From assembly GCA_026785985.1 (NCBI GenBank), contig JAJAYX010000480.1, positions 1 through 5,499 on the forward strand: 5,499 nucleotides of DNA. Direction: 5' to 3'. Origin of the DNA: Rudanella sp. Its GTDB lineage: Bacteria; Bacteroidota; Bacteroidia; Cytophagales; Spirosomataceae. Under the pieces are notes generated by a model that saw only the letters and a list, made by a program, of their open reading frames with translations, ran no database searches and had not been told where the DNA came from. This document shows positions 1-5,478 of this stretch, piece after piece (within the stretch, counting starts at the first letter, position 1; every line of letters begins with the position of its first letter). The position numbers and the translations under genes were made by a program.

Positions 1-402
1 GAAGAACTCTGCGCCAAGCGCAATTTCCATTATTTCCTGTTGCCCTACAATGGCGAGCACCCAGAAGGACTTCGGAACAATGGCGACCTGGAAACACTGT
101 TACAAGAAATTATTTGCCCCGATAATCAGGTAATCCTTGATTGCTGGGAAGCATACGAATCTTGCCTGTTGGATAAGCCCTCGAAAATGACCGTATCGGG
201 AAAGTTTACACTACCCGCCCGCAAGACCAAAATCTACGCTTATCTGGAAGCTCTCGTTGGTGAATCGAAAAGGCAGAAAGCCAAAATAAAAGAAGAGAAC
301 CGCGATTATCGCCACCCCAAGCACTGGAACCTCAACCCAACGCAACCAGCCTTACAACCCCTAAAAGCATTTTTAGACCAATTTTTCAGTACCCCACAAT
401 GA
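1..402 (+). CDS. C-terminal part of a probable TOPRIM-like DUF3226 protein (5' end outside window)
   Basis: The frame is open from base 1 to the TGA at 400-402, giving 133 residues. The TTG at 40 is probably not the true start, because the same frame reads on upstream (EELCAKRNFHYFL...). Visible traits are a glycine-rich segment followed by a leucine-rich helix (NNGDLETLLQEI), a Cys-Trp helix (ILDCWEAYESCL), a basic Lys/Arg/Tyr segment (KTKIYAYLEAL) and a closing motif with His/Trp and LKAFLDQFF. This order resembles the C-terminal half of DUF3226 proteins, a small TOPRIM-related family of unknown cellular role. The assignment rests on remembered family pattern and the N-terminal acidic TOPRIM residues are not in view, so it is tentative. 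The stop codon overlaps the next gene's ATG (ATGA), which suggests co-transcription and translational coupling with the M42 peptidase. Confidence 0.6.
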   Translation, partial: EELCAKRNFHYFLLPYNGEHPEGLRNNGDLETLLQEIICPDNQVILDCWEAYESCLLDKPSKMTVSGKFTLPARKTKIYAYLEALVGESKRQKAKIKEENRDYRHPKHWNLNPTQPALQPLKAFLDQFFSTPQ

Positions 403-1469
403 CCGAACAAAGCACAACATTTCTGTACGAGTATCTCAACAATGCCTCCCCAACCGGCTTTGAGTCGTCGGGACAGCAGATTTGGCTCAACTACCTCAAA
501 CCTTACATCGACGAATACCTCGTGGATACCTACGGCACGGCGGTGGGGATTATTGGAGCCGGCAAAGATTATAAAGTCGTGATTGAAGCTCACTCCGACG
601 AGATTTCGTGGTTCGTGAACTACATTTCCGACGATGGCTACCTCTACGTCAGGCGCAACGGCGGTTCCGATGCCCTCATTGCCCCCTCCATGCGGGTGAA
701 TTTGCACACCAAAAAAGGTGTGGTTACGGGTGTGTTCGGCTGGCCCGCCATTCACGTGCGCGACCTCACCAAAGACACGGCCCCGCAGGTAAAAGAACTC
801 TTCATCGACGTGGGGGCCGCTACCAAAGCCGAGGTAGAGGAAATGGGTATTCACGTAGGCACAGTTTGCACCTTTGTGGATGGCCTGACCGAGATGAACG
901 GCCGGTATTACGTGGGCCGGGCGTTGGACAACCGCATGGGTGGTTTCATGATTGCCGAAGTGGCCCGAATGCTGAAAGAAAACAACGTCGAACTGCCCTT
1001 TACGCTATACCTCGTTAACGCGGTGCAGGAGGAAATTGGCCTTCGAGGTGCCGAGATGATTGCCCGGCGGCTTAAACCCGACATCGCCATTTGCACCGAT
1101 GTTACCCACGACACCCAATCGCCCAAGTACGACAAAAAAGAGCAGGGCGACCTCAAATGTGGGGATGGTCCCGTGTTATGTTACGGCCCGGCGGTACAGA
1201 ACAACCTGCTCGATTTTATGATCGACGTGGCCAAAACGAAGGAAATCGCTTTCCAGCGGCAGGCAGTAAGTCGTTCCACCGGCACTGACACCGATGCCTT
1301 TGCCTATGCCGCCGAAGGCGTGGCTTCGGCTCTGATTTCGTTGCCGCTCAAATACATGCACACCACCGTCGAGACCGTTCACAAAGACGACGTTCAGGGG
1401 GTGATCAAACTTATGTATGAGGTATTGCTGACGTTGAAAGGCAACGAAGATTTCCGGTATATCAAGTAG
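399..1469 (+). CDS. M42 family metallopeptidase (glutamyl/leucyl aminopeptidase type)
   Basis: This 356-residue protein has the full set of M42 (tetrahedral TET-type aminopeptidase, FrvX/YsdC-like) landmarks. They are His65 and Asp67 in AHSDEIS, Asp177 in RALDNRMGG as bridging metal ligand, Glu211-Glu212 in VQEEIGLRGA (catalytic base, then metal ligand), Asp234 in ICTDVTHDT, and His321 in KYMHTTVE. The length is normal for the family (about 340-370). Members are cytoplasmic di-metal (Zn/Co) exopeptidases that trim N-terminal residues from peptides and usually form dodecamers. No signal peptide is visible, which agrees with a cytoplasmic place. The ATG at 399 overlaps the stop of the upstream gene by 4 nt, so that upstream partner probably drives its translation. 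One small deviation is Ser70 where most homologues have Gly after DEI. Substrate preference (acidic, aliphatic or basic residue) cannot be read from the sequence. Family assignment is very secure. Confidence 0.95.
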   Translation: MTEQSTTFLYEYLNNASPTGFESSGQQIWLNYLKPYIDEYLVDTYGTAVGIIGAGKDYKVVIEAHSDEISWFVNYISDDGYLYVRRNGGSDALIAPSMRVNLHTKKGVVTGVFGWPAIHVRDLTKDTAPQVKELFIDVGAATKAEVEEMGIHVGTVCTFVDGLTEMNGRYYVGRALDNRMGGFMIAEVARMLKENNVELPFTLYLVNAVQEEIGLRGAEMIARRLKPDIAICTDVTHDTQSPKYDKKEQGDLKCGDGPVLCYGPAVQNNLLDFMIDVAKTKEIAFQRQAVSRSTGTDTDAFAYAAEGVASALISLPLKYMHTTVETVHKDDVQGVIKLMYEVLLTLKGNEDFRYIK

Positions 1470-1659
1470 CCGCAAGTGCCGCATCGCTTTCGACTGCCCT
1501 CACGCCCAAACCATTGGCGCGTTTGCTTCGCGCCTGCATCCGAACGCTGGAAATTGAGATCGCGATGTTGGCAGAACAGGTTGTAGACGGACTGACGAGG
1601 GGTATTGGTAGTTTTTATTGAGCTATTCATCTAAGCAGTAATCATTTAACGAGTCTTTT
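1470..1659. other. Intergenic stretch downstream of the M42 gene, no convincing gene
   Basis: No coding frame here looks real. Two small structures are visible: an inverted repeat GGCGCG-N7-CGCGCC at 1516-1534, and an 8-bp palindrome ATCGCGAT at 1559-1566. The hairpin is not followed by a T-run, so it is not a clear intrinsic terminator for the peptidase gene. A T-rich tract (GTAGTTTTTATTGAG) sits near 1609-1623. The region should contain the promoter of the small ORF at 1660, but no good TAnnTTTG element was found. Confidence 0.5.
1516..1534. repeat. 6-bp inverted repeat (GGCGCG/CGCGCC hairpin)
   Basis: GGCGCG at 1516-1521 pairs perfectly with CGCGCC at 1529-1534 across a 7-nt loop (TTTGCTT). 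It lies 47 bp after the peptidase stop codon. It could be a 3'-end stabilising hairpin or part of a dispersed intergenic repeat. It lacks the U-tract of an intrinsic terminator. Function is unknown. Confidence 0.45.
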
Positions 1660-1785
1660 ATGCCCTCTCCCCGTCCGCAGAGCAACGGCTCCCGAGGCAG
1701 CGTTGCCCGCACGTTTTTAATTGGTTTCCTGATTCTTTTCGGGCTGACTTTGCTGGTCGGCTGGCTGTCCACGGTATTTGCCTGA
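1660..1785 (+). CDS. Small single-pass membrane protein, 41 aa, hypothetical
   Basis: An ATG at 1660 opens a 41-codon frame ending in TGA at 1783-1785. The first 18 residues are polar and basic (MPSPRPQSNGSRGSVART, three Arg and no acidic residue). Residues 19-40 are an unbroken hydrophobic stretch rich in Leu, Phe, Ile and Gly with one Trp, which fits one transmembrane helix with the N-terminus in the cytoplasm by the positive-inside rule. A strong terminator hairpin starts exactly at the stop codon, which supports this being a real short transcription unit. No Shine-Dalgarno is visible, as is common in Bacteroidota. I do not recognise a family. It lies alone between the peptidase gene and the sigma factor cluster. 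It could still be a chance ORF. Confidence 0.55.
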   Translation: MPSPRPQSNGSRGSVARTFLIGFLILFGLTLLVGWLSTVFA

Positions 1786-1826
1786 AGGGAAGAGGGAGAC
1801 GCTTCTTCCCCCTCTTCCCTTTCTTT
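1785..1826 (+). terminator. Intrinsic terminator after the small membrane-protein ORF
   Basis: AAGGGAAGAGGG (1785-1796) and CCCTCTTCCCTT (1810-1821) form a perfect 12-bp stem with a 13-nt loop, followed by a pyrimidine-rich tail (CTTTCC). The first stem base is the last base of the TGA of the small ORF. The tail is T-rich only on the + side, so termination is read for + strand transcripts. It isolates the sigma factor cluster from upstream transcription. Confidence 0.75.
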
Positions 1827-1882
1827 CCATCTCTCCCCTTCATCCTTTTTTCCCGCTCCACATAGGGGTAACCGCTTCCTCA

Positions 1883-1904
1883 GTGGTCTTTAAAGCGAAA
1901 CCAC
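1883..1904. promoter_or_regulatory. Inverted repeat GTGGT-N12-ACCAC, possible operator upstream of the sigma factor gene
   Basis: GTGGT at 1883-1887 mirrors ACCAC at 1900-1904, with a CTTTAAAG palindrome (1888-1895) inside the spacer. The 22-bp element ends 18 bp before the putative -7 box, so it covers the place where a -33 element or an activator would bind. Its symmetry suits a dimeric regulator, but short arms like these can occur by chance. Confidence 0.3.
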
Positions 1905-1921
1905 GAAAACCGGAAACGGTG

Positions 1922-1929
1922 TAGCTTTG
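1922..1929 (+). promoter_or_regulatory. Putative Bacteroidota -7 promoter element (TAGCTTTG) of the sigma/fecR/STN cluster
   Basis: TAGCTTTG matches exactly the TAnnTTTG -7 consensus of the Bacteroidota primary sigma factor. Transcription would start a few bases later, around 1934-1938. No TTG or TTTG was found at the usual spacing for a -33 element, so the promoter may be weak or need an activator. Its last three bases are the TTG at 1927 that would be the longest possible start of the sigma gene. A start codon inside the -7 box would not be transcribed, which argues for the downstream GTG at 1957. Confidence 0.5.
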
Positions 1930-1956
1930 CAGGAGACTATTCGACAATCGGCGCAG

Positions 1957-2538
1957 GTGACTGATCAGCAAACGCTCGACGCTATTCGAGCCGGAAACGA
2001 ACGGGTGTTCGAGGGCGTGTTCCGCGAGCATTATGGTGCCCTGTGCCACTATGCCAGTAACCTGCTGCGCGATTCCGACGATGCCGAAGAAGAGGTACAA
2101 GCTCTGTTTCTGGCATTCTGGGAACGGCGCGAAACCACTCTGATCAGCACGTCGCTCAAAGCCTACCTGTTTCGGTCGGTGCATAACCGCTGCCTGAACC
2201 GCATCAAACACCTGTCTATTCGCGACGAACACCGGCAGCACGTTTCCTACGTGGGTGAGGCTCCAACGTGCTCGCCAATGGACGAACTGGCCGGGCAGGA
2301 GTTGAGCGAACGCATCGAAGAAGCCATGAAACAACTCCCCGAACAGTGCCGACGGGTGTTTTACCTGAGCCGATTTGAGGAGTTGCGCTACGGCGAAATT
2401 GCCGAACGGTTGGGTATTTCGGCCAAAACAGTGGAGAATCAGATTGGGAAAGCCCTGCGGATTCTACGGCTGGAACTGGCTGATTTTCTGGGATTTTGGT
2501 TGGTAGTTTTTCATTATGCCTTGTTTATTACTCATTAA
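1957..2538 (+). CDS. ECF RNA polymerase sigma-70 factor (Bacteroidetes FecI-like family)
   Basis: A 193-residue protein from the GTG at 1957, or 203 from the TTG at 1927. The GTG is preferred because the TTG lies within a TAGCTTTG promoter box. Sigma region 2 spans about residues 18-86, with the core-binding segment DAEEEVQALFLAFWE (42-56) and the -10 recognition helix in LKAYLFRSVHNRCLNRIKHL. Sigma region 4 spans about 121-173, with a helix-turn-helix in YGEIAERLGISAKTVENQIG. There is no region 1 or 3, as expected for ECF factors. It should direct RNA polymerase to a small regulon once released by the FecR protein encoded 5 bp downstream. The last 20 residues (174-193, ending ALFITH) are hydrophobic and aromatic and extend beyond the usual end of region 4. 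They are encoded partly by a 7-bp-periodic repeat, so they may be a recent extension into former spacer DNA. Confidence 0.93.
   Translation: MTDQQTLDAIRAGNERVFEGVFREHYGALCHYASNLLRDSDDAEEEVQALFLAFWERRETTLISTSLKAYLFRSVHNRCLNRIKHLSIRDEHRQHVSYVGEAPTCSPMDELAGQELSERIEEAMKQLPEQCRRVFYLSRFEELRYGEIAERLGISAKTVENQIGKALRILRLELADFLGFWLVVFHYALFITH
2511..2538 (+). repeat. Degenerate heptanucleotide repeat (TCATTAY-like) at the sigma/fecR junction
   Basis: Reading in sevens from 2511 gives TCATTAT, GCCTTGT, TTATTAC, TCATTAA. Three of the four units match TCATTAY closely and are in exact 7-bp register. The last unit contains the sigma factor stop codon. The sequence is much more AT-rich than the coding DNA on either side. 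Confidence 0.45.
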
Positions 2539-2543
2539 AAGTC

Positions 2544-3578
2544 ATGTCTGACGAACTGCTTGCCAAATACATAGCCGGAGAGGCCACGCCCGACGAACGG
2601 ACGGAGGTGCGGCAGTGGCTGGCCGATGACCCCGACCATCCCCTTGAACTGGCCCGGTTCGAGCGGATCTGGCAGGCGGCTGGCAACCGCTCTGAACCGG
2701 AAAACCGGCAATTGTTCGATACGGACACGGCCTGGAGCCGGGTGCGCGGGCAGATGCACCAGCCCGAACAGTCGATAAAGAAACCCTCTGATTATGAACA
2801 GGTTGTGAAACCGATTAGACAAACACCGCGCTGGATTAGCTGGGCGCGGGTGGCGGCTGCGGTTTTGCTCGTTGGCACGCTATCTGTACTTACGTATCGT
2901 TCATTTCAAGGCCCCGATTCTATCGACCAGACAACTACATTCCTGACCCAGTCAACCACCAAAACAACGCGCAGCCTGACCCTGCCCGATGGCTCAACGG
3001 TGCTGCTAAACCGCAACAGTTCGATTCGGTATCCCAACACGTTTCTGGGCCAAACCCGCGAAGTGACGCTGATTGGAGAAGCCTTTTTCGACGTGAAACC
3101 CAATACCCAACAACCATTTATTATTCATGCCCAGGATACCGACGTGCGGGTGGTTGGCACCTCGTTTGGCGTGCGGGCCTACGACCGGAATGTGCGGGTA
3201 TCCGTGAAAACCGGGCGCGTTGTGGTCCGCAAAAAACAGCAGGAAGTAGTCCTGATACCCGGTCAGCAGGCCACCATCGACCCCACCGCCGACACCCTCC
3301 GCCGATTGCCCCGTTTCGATGCCAATGCACTGGCTTACAGCACGAAACAACTGAATTTCACGAACCAGTCCTTAGCGAGTGTAGTCGAAACACTGAGCGA
3401 TTATTACCAGACTGACATCAACCTGTCGGCCTCGAGTTTGCAAACTTGCCGACTCACGGCCCGCTTCGAGAACGAGTCCGTGGAAACAGTGTTGGGTGTG
3501 GTGGCAGAAACCCTGCAACTAAGCGTGAAACGCACCGATAAAGGGTTTGTGTTGTCGGGCGAGGGATGCGGTCAGTGA
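2544..3578 (+). CDS. FecR family anti-sigma factor with DUF4974 domain
   Basis: The 344-residue product starts at ATG 2544 (MSDELLAKYIAGEATPDE). This is chosen over an in-frame TTG at 2496 because it begins like typical FecR N-termini and sits 5 bp after the sigma stop. Residues 1-48 form the cytoplasmic helical sigma-binding region. Residues 98-118 are one transmembrane helix (WARVAAAVLLVGTLSVL). Residues 143-228 are the periplasmic FecR beta domain (TLPDGSTVLLNRNSSIRY, GEAFFDVKP, VVGTSFGVRAY, VSVKTGRVVV). Residues 265-340 are DUF4974 (QLNFTNQSLASVVETLSDYY, LTARFENESVETVLGVV). Family proteins hold the cognate ECF sigma factor at the inner membrane and receive a signal from an outer-membrane partner, usually through that partner's STN domain. 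The downstream gene encodes just such an STN protein. The stop codon lies in a 7-bp-periodic repeat. Confidence 0.95.
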   Translation: MSDELLAKYIAGEATPDERTEVRQWLADDPDHPLELARFERIWQAAGNRSEPENRQLFDTDTAWSRVRGQMHQPEQSIKKPSDYEQVVKPIRQTPRWISWARVAAAVLLVGTLSVLTYRSFQGPDSIDQTTTFLTQSTTKTTRSLTLPDGSTVLLNRNSSIRYPNTFLGQTREVTLIGEAFFDVKPNTQQPFIIHAQDTDVRVVGTSFGVRAYDRNVRVSVKTGRVVVRKKQQEVVLIPGQQATIDPTADTLRRLPRFDANALAYSTKQLNFTNQSLASVVETLSDYYQTDINLSASSLQTCRLTARFENESVETVLGVVAETLQLSVKRTDKGFVLSGEGCGQ

Positions 3579-3607
3579 ACAGTTATCAGCAAACAGCGAG
3601 CAGTTGG
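3573..3607 (+). repeat. Heptanucleotide tandem repeat (CAGNNNN)x5 at the fecR/STN gene junction
   Basis: CAG occurs at 3573, 3580, 3587, 3594 and 3601, exactly every 7 bp: CAGTGAA, CAGTTAT, CAGCAAA, CAGCGAG, CAGTTGG. The first unit contains the fecR stop codon and the rest lie in the spacer before the preferred start of the next gene. The pattern resembles degenerate short tandem repeats of 7 bp known from intergenic DNA of some bacteria. Confidence 0.6.
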
Positions 3608-3622
3608 TCTGCCATTTTCACC

Positions 3623-5458
3623 ATGCGTTCTATCCTTTTTTTCTTACTTATTTCCCCCCGTCTCCTTGTTGCCCAACCCACTTCCCCTCTCGACCGGGTG
3701 GTTTCGGTGGAGGTTCGGAACGAGCGGGTAAGCGAGGTGCTGCGGCAGATGTCGCAACAAGCCAATTTTGCCTTTTCGTATAACCCCGCCGTGGTCAACG
3801 ACACCCGAATGGTTACGCTCCGAACGGGGCGGCAACCCGTGCGGATCATTCTGGCACAACTCTTTCAGGGTCAGACGGTAACGTGGAAAGTGCGGGGTAA
3901 CCACGTGTTGTTGCTGGGCGAGGGTGAAACCAAACGGTCCAATCCAGACCGGGAACCCACTCATTTTTTTCTTGACGGGTATATTACGGACGGGCAGACA
4001 GGCCGGAAAATAGCCTCTGCCAGTATTTATGAACGCACCTCATTAGCCTCCACAGTCAGCAATCCGTATGGTTATTACCGGCTGAAACTGGCCCATAACC
4101 TGCCCACCAACGCCCGCGTCGAAGTGCGAAAACGACTGTATATGGGCGAATCGGTGTCGGTCGCAACCCGGCAGTCGCGGACGGTCGATGTGCGGTTGAG
4201 GGCGATACCAACAGCCCAACCACCGGCCACCACGCCCGTTGCCACCTCCACAACCGCCACCGTTACTGCGGCTCCACCCGACACGCTGCCTCCGCAACCC
4301 GAACCCACTCCCACCCTTGCGCAGGCCGACACCATCCGACCCATACTGCCCGATTCGCCACCTGCCCAAACAGCCCAAGCCGACTCGCTTCCTTCCCAAA
4401 CTGACTCCAGCCCTTCCATTCAAAGGCCGTCGGGCAGAGAACAGGCTCGTGACCTGATCAATCAGATTTATACCGCTGCCCAGCAACTCATCCACCGCCA
4501 AAACCTCGATGCCGACACGCTTTACCGGCCCTTCCAACTGTCGGTTTTTCCGTATATCGGCACCAACCACCGACTCAGCAACCACGTCATCAATCACCTG
4601 TCTATCAATGTTTTCATGGGTACTGCGCTGGGCGTAACGGGCCTTGAAGTGGGTGGTTTTATAAACCTGGTTCGGGCCGATGTGCGCGGAGGGCAATTTG
4701 CCGGGTTCGGCAATGTGGTGGGGCGAAATGTTTATGGGATGCAGGCGGCCGGATTCTTCAATAAAACCTGGGGCGAAGTTCACGGGATGCAGGTGGCCGG
4801 GTTCTCGAATCGGTCGGGCGATCTTCGGCATGGACTACAGATTGCCGGGTTCGTTAACCACGCCCGCCACGTGACCAACAGCCTCCAAATTGGGGTCATC
4901 AACACCGCAGAATCCACCAATTCAGTACCGATTGGCTTGCTGAGTTTTGTCCGAACCAACGGCTACAAACGCTTTGAGGTAGGAGCCAACGAGACCTTTC
5001 CGGTAAACCTCACCTTCCGCACCGGCGTGAAATGGTTCTATAACCTGCTGACAGTCGGAGCCATCCCCACCGACACCAACGGCGAATCGGTCTGGCAGGT
5101 GGGCTATGGTCTGGGTACGGGTATCCGACTGGGCCGCACCGGCATGGCAACCCTCGAAGCCAGCAGCCATTTTGTTGGAAACACCCAACTGAACCAAACG
5201 TTTGGGCAGGGGTCACCCTCGACCATGTTCCGGGCCACGGCCCTGCTCGAAAAGCGGTTCGGGCGGTTGGCACTGGCGGCAGGGCCAACGTGGTCGCTCT
5301 ACAATACCGGGGGCCAACTCGATAACCCCGCCAAAAACCCGCTGGCCAACACACGCCTTCGGATTCAGAACAGCCCCATAGTCAGTTCATTACCCTTTAC
5401 GAGCAACGGTTGGGCCAGTTGGTTTGGCTGGCAAGTGGGGGTGCGGTGGGCCAACTAA
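3623..5458 (+). CDS. Exported STN / carboxypeptidase-regulatory-like protein with LA_2272-type surface repeats
   Basis: The 611-residue protein starts at ATG 3623. A longer frame from ATG 3566 overlaps fecR by 13 nt, but its extra 19 residues are polar, partly repeat-derived, and would bury the signal peptide. Residues 1-18 (MRSILFFLLISPRLLVAQ) are a Sec signal peptide with likely cleavage at VAQ. Residues 25-98 are an STN domain (VSVEVRNERVSEVLRQM, FAFSYNPAVV, VTWKVRGNHVLLL). Residues 115-195 are a CarboxypepD_reg-like beta-sandwich (GYITDGQTGRKIASASIY, NPYGYYRLKL). Residues 196-272 are a Pro/Thr/Ser/Ala-rich linker and 273-292 a helix. Residues 305-443 hold FQLSVFPYIGTN and the 16-residue repeats. 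The remainder to 611 is beta-rich with alternating aromatic and Gly residues (VWQVGYGLGTGIRLGR, WFGWQVGVRWAN), suggesting an outer-membrane barrel. There is no TonB plug and the protein is far shorter than SusC proteins. It probably signals to the FecR encoded 44 bp upstream. The ligand is unknown. Confidence 0.85.
   Translation: MRSILFFLLISPRLLVAQPTSPLDRVVSVEVRNERVSEVLRQMSQQANFAFSYNPAVVNDTRMVTLRTGRQPVRIILAQLFQGQTVTWKVRGNHVLLLGEGETKRSNPDREPTHFFLDGYITDGQTGRKIASASIYERTSLASTVSNPYGYYRLKLAHNLPTNARVEVRKRLYMGESVSVATRQSRTVDVRLRAIPTAQPPATTPVATSTTATVTAAPPDTLPPQPEPTPTLAQADTIRPILPDSPPAQTAQADSLPSQTDSSPSIQRPSGREQARDLINQIYTAAQQLIHRQNLDADTLYRPFQLSVFPYIGTNHRLSNHVINHLSINVFMGTALGVTGLEVGGFINLVRADVRGGQFAGFGNVVGRNVYGMQAAGFFNKTWGEVHGMQVAGFSNRSGDLRHGLQIAGFVNHARHVTNSLQIGVINTAESTNSVPIGLLSFVRTNGYKRFEVGANETFPVNLTFRTGVKWFYNLLTVGAIPTDTNGESVWQVGYGLGTGIRLGRTGMATLEASSHFVGNTQLNQTFGQGSPSTMFRATALLEKRFGRLALAAGPTWSLYNTGGQLDNPAKNPLANTRLRIQNSPIVSSLPFTSNGWASWFGWQVGVRWAN
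4208..4438 (+). other. Pro/Thr/Ser/Ala-rich linker region within the STN protein
   Basis: Codons for residues 196-272 encode a low-complexity segment with many Pro, Thr, Ala, Ser and Gln residues and recurring short motifs such as PPDTLPPQPEP and the pair QADTIRP/QADSLPS. It separates the periplasmic signalling domains from the repeat and barrel part. It is probably disordered and may span the periplasm, or reach through the peptidoglycan layer. The DNA is strongly C-rich here. Confidence 0.75.
4640..4951 (+). repeat. 16-residue (48-bp) protein repeats, GLQxAGFxN type
   Basis: Repeat units begin at residues 340, 356, 372, 388, 404 and 420 of the STN protein, each exactly 16 residues apart, with a diverged last unit at 434. 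Examples are GLEVGGFIN, GGQFAGFGN, GMQAAGFFN, GMQVAGFSN and GLQIAGFVN. The consensus is G-[LM]-Q-x-[AG]-G-F-x-N followed by seven variable polar residues. The pattern matches the LA_2272-type surface repeat known from Leptospira and Bacteroidota proteins. At DNA level the units have diverged, so this is an old repeat and not a fresh tandem duplication. Confidence 0.8.
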
Positions 5459-5471
5459 TTGTATTCCTTTG

Positions 5472-5478
5472 TACTTTG
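5472..5478 (+). promoter_or_regulatory. Possible promoter -7 element (TACTTTG) for a gene beyond the window
   Basis: TACTTTGC lies 13 bp after the STN gene stop and resembles the Bacteroidota -7 box TAnnTTTG with one spacer base missing. There is no well-placed -33 TTG (the nearest is only 10 bp upstream) and no terminator is visible between it and the STN gene. A downstream + strand gene would have to start outside the window. Confidence 0.25.

Noticed and set aside
306..854. 182-codon open frame on the minus strand
   Set aside because: It overlaps the M42 peptidase gene, which has full catalytic motifs. The minus-strand product has no recognisable domain.
608..1018. 136-codon + strand frame inside the peptidase gene
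   Set aside because: It is a frame-shifted shadow of the M42 gene with an Arg/His-rich composition typical of out-of-frame reading in GC-rich DNA.
1516..1534. GGCGCG/CGCGCC hairpin as terminator of the peptidase gene
   Set aside because: No T-run follows the stem on either strand.
1394..1630. 78-codon minus-strand frame across the peptidase 3' end and spacer
   Set aside because: Its first part is antisense to spacer DNA and its end is antisense to the peptidase gene. There is no domain, no start signal, and low-complexity basic composition.
1658..1861. 67-codon minus-strand Lys/Arg-rich frame
   Set aside because: The composition comes from the pyrimidine-rich terminator tail read in reverse, and it crosses the terminator hairpin.
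2496..2543. TTG at 2496 as start of the fecR gene
   Set aside because: It would add 16 residues that overlap the sigma gene and lie in the AT-rich repeat. The ATG at 2544 gives a typical FecR N-terminus.
3566..3622. ATG at 3566 as start of the STN gene
   Set aside because: The extra 19 residues come from the CAG heptamer repeat and would place polar sequence before the signal peptide. ATG 3623 directly precedes a classical signal peptide.
4043..4831. 262-codon open frame on the minus strand
   Set aside because: It lies wholly within the STN protein gene, opposite the linker and repeats. Its Gly/Arg/His-rich product and repeated motifs are a mirror of the + strand repeats and C-rich linker.
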